Shown here one piece after another: positions 1-7,900 of a stretch of 33,811 bases of DNA. The notes beneath the pieces were generated by a model. That model worked only from the letters and a program-made list of their open reading frames with translations, ran no database searches and had not been told where the DNA came from. The DNA lies in NCBI GenBank assembly GCA_029263015.1, contig JAJCYI010000067.1:1-33811 (forward strand), written 5' to 3'. Both the position numbers and the translations under genes were made by a program. The stretch comes from Saprospiraceae bacterium (lineage in GTDB: Bacteria > Bacteroidota > Bacteroidia > Chitinophagales > Saprospiraceae). Numbering within the stretch: position 1 is the stretch's first letter; each line of letters begins with the position of its first letter.

Positions 1-33
1 TGGAGATCGTCACAAGAATAGACACCAAGATAA
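1..33. repeat. Left terminal inverted repeat of the IS
   Basis: Matches the reverse complement of 1248-1280 at 25 of 33 positions. The longest identical block, TAGACACCAAG, lies on the inner side. Confidence 0.85.
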
Positions 34-70
34 GTTAAGAACCATTATAATTACACTTAAAACTTATCAG

Positions 71-388
71 ATGTCAAAGCCAAGAAAAAAGTACACCAAA
101 GAAGAAAAATTGGAAGTCGTAAAACTGAGTTTAGAAGAGCACGAATCAGTAAAAGGTTTAGCTCTCCGGTTTGGGGTTAGCGAGAACACTTTATACAATT
201 GGAGGAGTAAATATTTAAAGCATAAAGAAGCCTCCTTTCCCGGACAGGGGAATAAAACGATGACGGAACCGGAGCGGAAGGTCCATGAGCTGGAAAAAGA
301 ATTAAGGGAGGCCAGGTTAGAGCGGGATATCTTAAAAAAAGCGGTGGGCATCTTTTCAAAAAGCGACAGGAAATTTTCCAATTCATGA
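71..388 (+). CDS. IS3-family transposase OrfA (helix-turn-helix)
   Basis: This 105-residue protein has the usual OrfA layout. An N-terminal helix-turn-helix (about residues 10-45, with KGLALRFGVSENTLYNWRSK) would bind the element ends. A charged coiled-coil/leucine-zipper stretch follows (about residues 65-95, VHELEKELREARLERDILKK). The frame ends at an ATGA overlap with OrfB. A perfect slippery heptamer A AAA AAA lies at 334-340 in the OrfA frame. A -1 shift there reads without a stop into OrfB and adds residues (HLFKKRQEIFQFMKG) that resemble the start of longer IS3 OrfB proteins. An OrfAB fusion transposase made by programmed frameshifting is therefore likely; the frameshift is inference from sequence. 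Confidence 0.9.
   Translation: MSKPRKKYTKEEKLEVVKLSLEEHESVKGLALRFGVSENTLYNWRSKYLKHKEASFPGQGNKTMTEPERKVHELEKELREARLERDILKKAVGIFSKSDRKFSNS
334..340 (+). promoter_or_regulatory. Candidate -1 programmed frameshift site (A AAA AAA)
   Basis: Seven adenines are placed so that two AAA codons of OrfA can slip back one base. The new frame stays open through to the OrfB start at 385. This matches the known mode of OrfAB production in the IS3 family. Confidence 0.6.
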
Positions 389-1242
389 AGGGTTGCGCTA
401 AGGAATTTCCAGTTAAAAAGATGTCCGAAGTGTTTGGAGTCAGCAGGAGCGGCTACTATAGGTGGTTGAAAAACAAAGGCCCACGCGCTAAAAAAGAGGA
501 AATTTTGAATACCCAAATAAAAACGGTTTTTGAATACAGTAGAGCGACCTATGGCAGCCCCAGGGTTCATCGGGAGCTAGAGAAAATGGAAGTTAAAATC
601 TCAAAAAGCACTGTGGCCAGGCGTATGAAAAGCTTAAAGGTTACGCCTAAAACAAAGAAGAGGTCCAAGAACACGACAGATTCAAAACACGGCCTGAAAA
701 TATCCCCTAATATTTTAAACAGGGAGTTTACGGTTACAGGGTTGGGACGGGTATGGGTGAGCGACATCACTTACATCCGGCTTGGACATTCATTTGTTTA
801 TTTAACAACAGTAATAGATTTAGCTGACCGGATGGTAGTGGGTTGGAACCTGAGTGATAATATGACCGATCAGGATACCACGGTTGCTGCTTTCAAAAAG
901 GCAGTTAAGAACAGGGCAATATTACCGGGATCAATTTTCCATTCGGACCGGGGAAGTCAATACGCAAGCGACGAATTCAGGAAGTTGCTGGAGACAGAAA
1001 AATGTATTCAGAGCATGTCCCGAAAAGGAAATTGTTGGGACAATGCAGTAGCTGAATCTTTTTTCAAAACCATAAAAGTAGAATCCTTGTACCGACATAA
1101 ATTTGAAAATGCCCGGGAAGTTTATTCAGCAATATTCGATTACATCGATGGGTGGTACAATACCAGGAGAATCCATTCTTCATTGGATGGAAGGTCACCG
1201 AGGGAAATGTCAGACTTTTTAGCAGCTAATTTGGTTGCTTGA
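385..1242 (+). CDS. IS3-family transposase OrfB (DDE integrase core)
   Basis: This 285-residue catalytic subunit carries an N-terminal HTH_21-type region (KKMSEVFGVSRSGYYRWL, about residues 11-28) followed by the rve integrase core. The DDE triad is visible: D127 in VSDITYI, D188 in HSDRGSQY and E224 in AVAESFFKTIK. D188 and E224 are separated by 35 residues, the DD(35)E spacing of the family. The frame overlaps OrfA by four bases (ATGA), which would allow coupled translation of OrfB alone as well as the frameshifted fusion. It looks intact and probably active. It cuts and joins the element ends. Confidence 0.93.
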   Translation: MKGCAKEFPVKKMSEVFGVSRSGYYRWLKNKGPRAKKEEILNTQIKTVFEYSRATYGSPRVHRELEKMEVKISKSTVARRMKSLKVTPKTKKRSKNTTDSKHGLKISPNILNREFTVTGLGRVWVSDITYIRLGHSFVYLTTVIDLADRMVVGWNLSDNMTDQDTTVAAFKKAVKNRAILPGSIFHSDRGSQYASDEFRKLLETEKCIQSMSRKGNCWDNAVAESFFKTIKVESLYRHKFENAREVYSAIFDYIDGWYNTRRIHSSLDGRSPREMSDFLAANLVA

Positions 1243-1247
1243 TTTTA

Positions 1248-1280
1248 ATACCTTGGTGTCTACTGTCGTGAGGATGACCA
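1248..1280. repeat. Right terminal inverted repeat of the IS
   Basis: Reverse-complement partner of bases 1-33. It begins 5 bases after the OrfB stop and ends in CCA directly before the heptamer array. Confidence 0.85.
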
Positions 1281-1350
1281 CACCATTCACCATTCACCAT
1301 TCACCATTCACCACTCATCACTCATCACTCATCACTCATCACTCATCACT
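1281..1350. repeat. Heptamer tandem array (CACCATT/CATCACT)
   Basis: Ten consecutive 7-base units: CACCATT x4, CACCACT x1, CATCACT x5. The array starts exactly at the IS right end and overlaps the 3' end of the acyltransferase gene on the minus strand, where it supplies the last codons (MSDE) and the stop. Confidence 0.95.
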
Positions 1351-2213
1351 CTCTTCCTTTTCCATCGCCTGTGTGACCACAGCCAATTTGGCGGGTCAGT
1401 CCTTATCGCATTTTCAAGTTGGCGCGCATATTTGGTGGTGATTTCCCCGGCAGGAGTATTTTTTGGATCTAAACAAAGCTGCTCAAAAACCAATTCGTAA
1501 TATCCCCTTTTGACCCTTTTTATTTTGAAATGAAATACAGGGTAACCGGTTTTTTGTGCGATCTTCTCTGCACCATGTAAGAATGGCGTGTCCTGGTTTA
1601 AAAAGTTTAACCAATGGGCATTTTTTATATCAGAAGGTGTTTGATCGGCGATGAAAATAAATATGGCAGGTTTGCCCTTGTTTTCGATGATAGCTCTTCC
1701 GGTATTTTTCATACTGGTCAAATGGTGCCCCCATTTACTGCGCACACTATTTAAATATGCTTCAATACTCTTGTTGCCAATCGGCTTGAAAATACCGATG
1801 ACTTTATGTTGAACCAGCAGAGGAAACGAGATCACCCCCCATTCCCAATTGCCATAATGACTGCCCATCAGGATTACACTTTGTTTTTGTTGGAACAAGG
1901 GGTCGAAAATTTCCGGATTCTTGAATTTAAATCGACTGTGAAGTTCCTTTTTCGACATGCTCAATCCTTTGATGCTCTCAAAAAGGATGTCGCAAAAATG
2001 TTTGTAAAACCTATTGGTAAGCACATTGATTTCTTTCTGGGATTTCCTTGGAAATGAATTTCTCAAATTCTGTTGGATTACTCTTTTCCTATATTTTACA
2101 AAGTGAACAAACGAAAATGTAAGCGCATCTGAATAAATATAGATCAACCAAAATGGGGTGCGCGCAAACAATTTTACCAGTAATTTTACAAAAAACAAGA
2201 TCACATTTTGCAT
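1332..2213 (-). CDS. LpxL/HtrB-type lipid A or lysophospholipid acyltransferase
   Basis: A 293-residue inner-membrane acyltransferase of the LpxL/LpxM superfamily, which transfers a fatty acyl chain onto a lipid A precursor or a related lipid. An N-terminal hydrophobic anchor (NVILFFVKLLVKLF) is followed by the catalytic H-x4-E motif in GSHYGNWEWG, then the DQTP and FLHGAEKIAQKTG blocks, and the family ending WLWSHRRWK. I start at the ATG at 2213 (MQNVIL), which has an AGAAGGA-like sequence about 12 bases upstream; an in-frame TTG at 2237 would add eight residues. The stop codon lies inside the 7-base tandem array, so the extreme C-terminus (MSDE) is repeat-encoded. It is transcribed divergently from the asparaginase gene. 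The exact acyl acceptor cannot be told. Confidence 0.85.
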   Translation of the reverse strand: MQNVILFFVKLLVKLFARTPFWLIYIYSDALTFSFVHFVKYRKRVIQQNLRNSFPRKSQKEINVLTNRFYKHFCDILFESIKGLSMSKKELHSRFKFKNPEIFDPLFQQKQSVILMGSHYGNWEWGVISFPLLVQHKVIGIFKPIGNKSIEAYLNSVRSKWGHHLTSMKNTGRAIIENKGKPAIFIFIADQTPSDIKNAHWLNFLNQDTPFLHGAEKIAQKTGYPVFHFKIKRVKRGYYELVFEQLCLDPKNTPAGEITTKYARQLENAIRTDPPNWLWSHRRWKRKRVMSDE

Positions 2214-2253
2214 GTTAAAATTATTTCCTTCTTTCAAAAACAGTTAGAATGAT

Positions 2254-2261
2254 TATGTTTG
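2254..2261 (+). promoter_or_regulatory. Candidate Bacteroidota -7 box TATGTTTG
   Basis: The sequence fits the TAnnTTTG -7 consensus of Bacteroidota promoters and sits 27 bases before the asparaginase ATG in the divergent spacer. A -33 TTTG is not clear; TTTC at 2232 is the nearest candidate. Confidence 0.35.
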
Positions 2262-2288
2262 TGCATATCATTTGACAACTTCTACATA

Positions 2289-3272
2289 ATGACCTCAAGA
2301 CGAGAATTCATCACCAAGGCTTCTTTTGGTTCTTTGGCTGCAGCGGCAGGGCTTGGCAATCTTTCCTGTACAGAATCATCAAATCAACCTCCACCTTTAT
2401 CCATTGCCGGTCCTTTTGTTATTTCAACCTGGGATTTCGGCGTTAAGGCTAACAGTATAGCCATTGAGATTCTGAAAAATGGCGGTAACGCTTTGGACGC
2501 AGTAGAGGAAGGCGTAAAGGTAATCGAAGCGGATGGATCCAACACAACCGTTGGCTATGGCGGTATGCCCGATAGGGATGGTCATGTAACCCTCGATGCT
2601 TGTATCATGGATTCAAATGGTATGTGCGGTTCTGTTTGTGCACTTGAGCATATCGTGCATGCAATAAGTGTCGCAAGATTGGTCATGGAGAAAACACCAC
2701 ACGTCATATTGGTGGGAGAAGGTGCTTTGGAACTGGCCCTTGCAAACGGCATGAAAAAAGAAAACCTTCTGACGGATAAATCAAAGGCCGCTTGGGAAGA
2801 GTGGAAAAAGAAGGAAGATTATGAACCGATAATTAATATTGAGAACCATGATACTATTGGAATGGTAGCGATGGACGCAAATGGGGATTTGTCAGGGGCT
2901 TGCACCACCAGTGGACTTGGCTTTAAAATGCGTGGAAGGGTAGGGGATTCACCCATTATTGGTGCTGGCCTCTACGTTGACAATGAAATTGGCGGTGCCG
3001 CAGCCACAGGATTGGGAGAAGCCGTCTTGAGGACTTTGGGGTCTTTTTTGGTGGTTGAAATGATGCGGCAAGGCATGTCACCTGAAGAAGCTTGTAAAGT
3101 AGCCGTATCCCGAATTATAGAAAAGCATAAAAATTACAAAGATTTCCAAGTTGGATTTATTGCTATGAACAAAGCGGGTGAAACTGGGGGTTATAGCATC
3201 CACCAGGGATTTAGTTTTGCGAAGACTTCAAAAGATGAAGAGATGACGATCAAATGCAATTCGTTTATTTAA
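2289..3272 (+). CDS. Exported N4-(beta-N-acetylglucosaminyl)-L-asparaginase (Ntn hydrolase)
   Basis: A 327-residue glycosylasparaginase-family protein, which cleaves the bond between Asn and N-acetylglucosamine during glycoprotein breakdown. The family is made as a precursor that self-cleaves before a threonine. Here NHDTIGMVAMD places the nucleophile at about T189, and the downstream CTTSGLGFKMRGRVGDSPIIGAG region fits the beta-subunit substrate pocket. The N-terminus reads TSRREFITKASFGSLAAAAG, a twin-arginine signal, so the folded enzyme is probably exported by Tat. A cysteine follows at about residue 27 (NLSC), a weak lipobox. I chose the ATG at 2289 over an upstream TTG because it places the RR motif at the very start. 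No neighbouring glycosidase is seen. Confidence 0.9.
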   Translation: MTSRREFITKASFGSLAAAAGLGNLSCTESSNQPPPLSIAGPFVISTWDFGVKANSIAIEILKNGGNALDAVEEGVKVIEADGSNTTVGYGGMPDRDGHVTLDACIMDSNGMCGSVCALEHIVHAISVARLVMEKTPHVILVGEGALELALANGMKKENLLTDKSKAAWEEWKKKEDYEPIINIENHDTIGMVAMDANGDLSGACTTSGLGFKMRGRVGDSPIIGAGLYVDNEIGGAAATGLGEAVLRTLGSFLVVEMMRQGMSPEEACKVAVSRIIEKHKNYKDFQVGFIAMNKAGETGGYSIHQGFSFAKTSKDEEMTIKCNSFI

Positions 3273-3566
3273 TCAGCGTACATAAGTTATTTAGGCATGT
3301 TTTGTTTTCTGCCTTTTTGAAATATTTTACCTGCCCGAAAATATTCAATTTTTATGGAGGAGTGAAATTTCATTTTGCTGAAGTTCCTGTATCTATTTCA
3401 CTTCTTGCTTTCTAAATATTATTTCTTCCCACCACTTTGAATAATGCCGCAGGATGTGGCATCATATTTTCATTAATACTTATTTAAAATATTTATAACA
3501 TGAGGATGGCAAAATTCTCGTGGGTTTATTTGTACACTGTTCCTAAAGAACCTGATTACTAAAGTT

Positions 3567-4247
3567 ATGGATCAAGCGATCAAAATAATTATTGTTGACG
3601 ATCATCAGATATTTATCGAGGGATTGAAAGTTGTGTTGGCACGATCTGAAAAATTGAACTGTGAGGTAGTTGCAGAAGCCAATACAGGCAATGCGTTATT
3701 GAAGATTGTTGAAAATATTGAAGCAGATTTGATCCTTCTGGATATGAACCTGCCTGATATTGATGGTCTTGAAGTATTGACCATATTGAAAGAACGAGGG
3801 GTGACTACTAAAGTCATCACCTTGAGTATGTACGACGAGGCGAAGGTTATCAAATCAGCTTTCAAGGCCGGTGTTTATGGATATTTCTTGAAGAGTAATA
3901 ACATCAACGAATTGTACCTTGCCATTGAGACGGTGATGAACAACGAATCCTATTTGAGCGTCGGCCTTTCGCTTGTAAACAACACAGGCATGCATTCTCG
4001 ATTTTTTCAAAATGGCAAGCTGACGGTTTCTTATGAAGATAGGTTTGTAAAAAAATTCAACCTCACTAATCGGGAAATAGAAATATTGAAGCTGGTTGGC
4101 CAGGCCCTGAGTAATAAAGAAATAGCCAAAGAACTTTTTATTAGTGACCAGACCGTAAGTGTCCACCGGAAAAATATAATGCGTAAACTAGGAGTGAACA
4201 GCACCGCTAGCCTAATCAGGTTTTCGTACGAGAACAATATTCTTTGA
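3567..4247 (+). CDS. NarL/FixJ-family response regulator (receiver + LuxR HTH)
   Basis: A 226-residue two-component regulator. The receiver domain (about residues 4-125) has the acidic pair D11-D12 (VDDHQ), phospho-acceptor D59 (ILLDMNLPDIDG), S87 and K109 (YFLKSNN). The LuxR-type helix-turn-helix (about residues 160-222) reads LTNREIEILKLVGQALSNKEIAKE and ends DQTVSVHRKNIMRKLGVNS. No histidine kinase gene is adjacent, so it is an orphan in this window. It lies 716 bases upstream of the T9SS surface cluster, in the same direction. A dyad of the NarL type lies in that spacer (4408-4427), so control of the cluster by this regulator is possible but only inferred. It is followed by a heptamer-based hairpin. 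Confidence 0.93.
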   Translation: MDQAIKIIIVDDHQIFIEGLKVVLARSEKLNCEVVAEANTGNALLKIVENIEADLILLDMNLPDIDGLEVLTILKERGVTTKVITLSMYDEAKVIKSAFKAGVYGYFLKSNNINELYLAIETVMNNESYLSVGLSLVNNTGMHSRFFQNGKLTVSYEDRFVKKFNLTNREIEILKLVGQALSNKEIAKELFISDQTVSVHRKNIMRKLGVNSTASLIRFSYENNIL

Positions 4248-4254
4248 ATTAAGA

Positions 4255-4317
4255 GGAGTCAGGGAACAGGAGTCAGAATCCAATCTTGAAATCTGACCCC
4301 TGAAACTTGATTCCTAA
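4255..4317. repeat. Heptamer array forming an imperfect hairpin
   Basis: Nine consecutive 7-base units in one phase: GGAGTCA, GGGAACA, GGAGTCA, GAATCCA, ATCTTGA, AATCTGA, CCCCTGA, AACTTGA, TTCCTAA. The first half and the reverse complement of the second half are similar (GGAGTCA against GGGGTCA), so the transcript can fold back. It begins 8 bases after the response-regulator stop, which suits a terminator or 3' stabiliser. Confidence 0.7.
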
Positions 4318-4407
4318 AAATAAAAACACATTTTATTTTATCAACAAGTGACTTTGGTCTCATATTTGCAAAATAGTAAATACGTAGGAAGTGAAAAGGA
4401 GAACCAA

Positions 4408-4427
4408 AATACCTCCATTCAGGTATT
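4408..4427. promoter_or_regulatory. Dyad AATACCT-N6-AGGTATT, NarL-type operator candidate
   Basis: Perfect 7-base arms flank a 6-base centre. The inner 16 bases (TACC-N8-GGTA) have the geometry of the 7-2-7 sites bound by NarL-type regulators, the family of the gene just upstream. The function is inferred. Confidence 0.35.
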
Positions 4428-4518
4428 CGGATTGATGGGAAGGCCATTTAAATTTGTGGCCGAATAGATACAAATGTTAATTTCACAGCTGAGATTTCAG
4501 ATTGCAGCCAAAATGAAT

Positions 4519-4526
4519 TAACTTTG
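4519..4526 (+). promoter_or_regulatory. Candidate Bacteroidota -7 box TAACTTTG
   Basis: Matches TAnnTTTG. It lies about 440 bases before the start of the first surface-protein gene and about 90 bases after the dyad. A GATTTC sequence about 25 bases upstream could be a poor -33 element. Confidence 0.3.
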
Positions 4527-4963
4527 TCCCATTAATAATCGAAAAGTTTTCCCATGAACGACAAAATTTACACTCCTACCCTGGGCGTTATGCCTATTTG
4601 CCAATCTTCTCCTATTCCTAAAATTACATTAAGGGTTGCTCGTATTATTTTTTGTAGTCTCTGACCTTCATTGGTAGGCATTGGAGAATGCGTAAATAAT
4701 TCTCCTGTCAGGAAAACTTTTACAAACACATTTTCAGGTTACATTGATGGTAGCCGCCACTTACACACTTTGTTGAGATTCGGAATGGATTAAGTAAACA
4801 CTGTTTGGATATTGAGCCTACTTATTAATCTGTTTTTCAAAGGCTTAGAACAAAAACGATACTAATTTAGAAGTCCAAGCATTCACCTAAAGAAAAACTC
4901 CAGAGGGAAATGACTATGTTCAGTCTGGAGCTTAATCCACTATTAACAAATTATATTTTACAC

Positions 4964-7900
4964 ATGTTGAAAACGAATTTTACAAGAACGCCTAAGAAAA
5001 GGTGGGCTTTAATCTGCTTGCTTTTTCTTGTGTTGGGTTATGGAAACATGATAGCTCAGTCAATGGCCTGCAACGATTTGGTACAAGTTTCCATTGACGG
5101 AACACCTAATGCTTGCCAAGTAATAATCAATGCAGACATGATCTTGGAAGGAGACCCGATCCCAGGTCATGATTATTACATTGAAATCAAACACAACTTT
5201 ACAGTGATTGCTTCAGGAGTGAATGAAGTGACCATTACGAATGCCAGCCAATATTTTGGCTACACTCTTACCGCAACAATTGAAGACCTATCAACTGGCA
5301 ACTCTTGCTGGGGATCCATGATCCTTGAAGATAAATTAGCCCCTATCATTACTTGTTCCGACGTAACGGTCGAATGTTCCCAAGACTTAAATGTTCCATT
5401 CCCAACAGCAGTTGATAACTGTGACTTGTACCCAGAGGTGCAAATGACAGGAGAGACAACCAATTCTACAACCATTTGTCCAAATGGGTATGCAACCAAT
5501 CAAAGAACCTTTGTAGCTATTGACGAGGAAGGCAATGTTTCTTTGCCATGCATACAGACGATTTATATTGAAAGACCCACTGCGGTGGATTTCCCGAACG
5601 ATATTATATGGCATTGTACTCAGTATGATTCCTATCCTGCTATTATTAATGCCGAACCTTTAAATCCATTGGTTTGGGATAATGATCTATCCACACCAAA
5701 CGTCATTGATGTTGCTTTAAATTTGGATCCGAACGTTTTGGACAGCACCGGTTCTGGTGTTGTTGCCAACGTCATCGGCCAATTTTGCAATTACCTACAA
5801 TCAAGCAGCGACCAAGTGCTAAATACTTGTGGGACAACTTTAAAGATCCTCCGTACCTGGACGGTTTTGGATTGGTGTACTTCCACAGTGGTGACATCAG
5901 GTGTTGGAGGAGAAGATAACATACAGGTAATCAAAGTGTTGGATTCAGTTGATCCAGAAATTGAGCGCTCACCTTTTAACGTGAGTGCAAACGTGCCGGG
6001 CCTCCACCCACAACCTTGTAGGTCTCAAGCATTCCTTTTTGCACCGACCTTGGTAAGTGACAATTGTAATTCAGTTGAGGTAAAAATATTTACCCCAGTT
6101 GGCGAAGCAATTTACTTGAATGGTGACGGTACAAACGGTGGCCTCATTCCAGCACCTGGATTGACAGTTGGCGTTCACAATGTTACCTATCAGGCGACTG
6201 ATGCCTGCGGCAACCAAATCAATTTGACGGTTGCCATTACTGTGGTAGATGATATAGTCCCAATTGCTATTTGTGATGAAATAACAGATGTGAACCTTGG
6301 CACGAATGGCAAAGCAAGCGTACCTGCCAATGTATTTGATGATGGCAGTTACGATAATTGCTGTTTGGATAAATTTGAAGTGCGAAGGATGGATGATCCA
6401 TGCGACCTGCCAGGTGCATTGGATTTTGGACCAACTGTCACTTTTTGCTGTGCAGATATTGGCGACACTGTAATTGTTGTTTTCCGTGCACTCGATTGTG
6501 ATAATAATGCAAATGAATGTATGGTCACGGTCAACGTGAACGATAAGCTTCCTCCAGTACTAAATAGCTGCCCTGCTAATGAGCGGATTAGTTGCGATTG
6601 GTACGCCAGCAATCTGGAGACAGAATTAGCTGATGCGGAAGATGAGGAGGAACAATGTGAAATATTAACAGACCATTTTGGAGAAGCATACTTTTTTGAC
6701 AATTGTGGTGCGAATGTAAATTGTGATGTTAATATTGCTGTCAACCAATGCCTGGAAGGTACGCTGAGAAGGACCTGGAGCGCCACCGATGATTATGGAA
6801 ATAATTCCACGCAAGACTGCATCCAGACTATTTTCGTGGATCAGATATCTGATTGGGTCGTTGAATTTCCAATTGACATTCTTGTTGACTGTGGCACAAC
6901 TCCGCCAGATTTTGGCGAGCCGGAGGTTTTCTTTGAAACCTGTGAAATGATCGCCATTTCTTATGAAGACAAGATATATACTACGGTAGCCGATGCCTGT
7001 TATAAAATTGTCCGTGATTGGGTAATCATCAACTGGTGTGTGGTGGGCGACCACATTGACCAAGAAGTTCTCGAAGTGCCAGAAGATGAACTGGGACTTA
7101 GCTTCCCAGCTTGCGATCTTGACGGCGACGGCGATTGTGACGACCATACTTTCCGGGACAGTTGGAATGCTGCATTTAAACCAAATGCAAATGCCGCTAA
7201 CCAAACCACCTCCCCTGATACAGATACAGATTCAGACCCATGGGACGGTTATGTTATTTACGAACAAGTAATCAAAGTCCTTGATACGGTTGATCCTGTG
7301 TTTGCTGATAGTTGCCTGATTGCCGATGTCTGCATCGAAGGTATAACCTGCGGTGTAAATTTGGTGATTCCATCTCCAGCAATTGACGAATGCAGCCCTG
7401 ATGTAAATGTGGAGGCAGAAATCTTATTTGGTAATACTTGGAGCAGTGGCTTTGGACCATATAATAATGTCGCACCCGGCACTTATGAAGTGCGGTTCAA
7501 TGCACAAGACAATTGCAACAACCAATCTGCTTGCGAAACCACGATTACGATAGTTGATTGTAAAAAACCTACGCCATATTGTAAGAATGGCATTATCGTC
7601 GAACTCATGGTTCCGGTCGATAGCAATGATGTGGCGATGGTGGAAGTTTGGGCCTCTGACCTTAACGCAGCCAGTTTCGACAATTGCCCAGGATCGCTGA
7701 CATTCTCGTTTTCAGCAGATGTTGATGACCTTAGCCAAACGTATGACTGCAATGATGTTGGACAAAATGAAGTGGAAATTTGGGTGACAGATGCTTTTGG
7801 CAATCAGGATTTTTGTGAGACATTTATCGTAATTCAGGCAAACATGGGGCAATGTGGCGACGATCCGTTGGTTTCAGCTTCAGGTGCCATCGCCACGGAA

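Larger units (their letters stand above)
1..1280 (+). mobile_element. Complete IS3-family insertion sequence
   Basis: The element is bounded by imperfect terminal inverted repeats (1-33 and 1248-1280, 25 of 33 positions matching) that begin TGG and end CCA, as in IS3-family elements. It encodes the two overlapping reading frames typical of the family. It appears intact: both frames are open, the DDE triad is present and both ends are visible. The left end coincides with the first base of the window, so the left copy of any target duplication cannot be seen. The right end abuts a 7-base tandem array. Confidence 0.9.
4248..4963 (+). other. 716-base intergenic spacer with regulatory candidates
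   Basis: No convincing gene. It holds a heptamer hairpin (4255-4317), a NarL-like dyad (4408-4427), a candidate TAnnTTTG promoter (4519-4526) and a 36-codon open frame from ATG 4554 to TGA 4664 whose product resembles nothing I know. The length suggests a long 5' leader for the surface-protein cluster. Confidence 0.6.

Noticed and set aside
1235-1441. 68-codon frame of His/Ser/Thr repeats after the IS
   Set aside because: It is simply the heptamer array read as codons and overlaps the acyltransferase gene.
6665-7204. 179-codon minus-strand frame opposite the dockerin protein
   Set aside because: It is a shadow of the plus-strand gene, without domain signature, start context or independent promoter.
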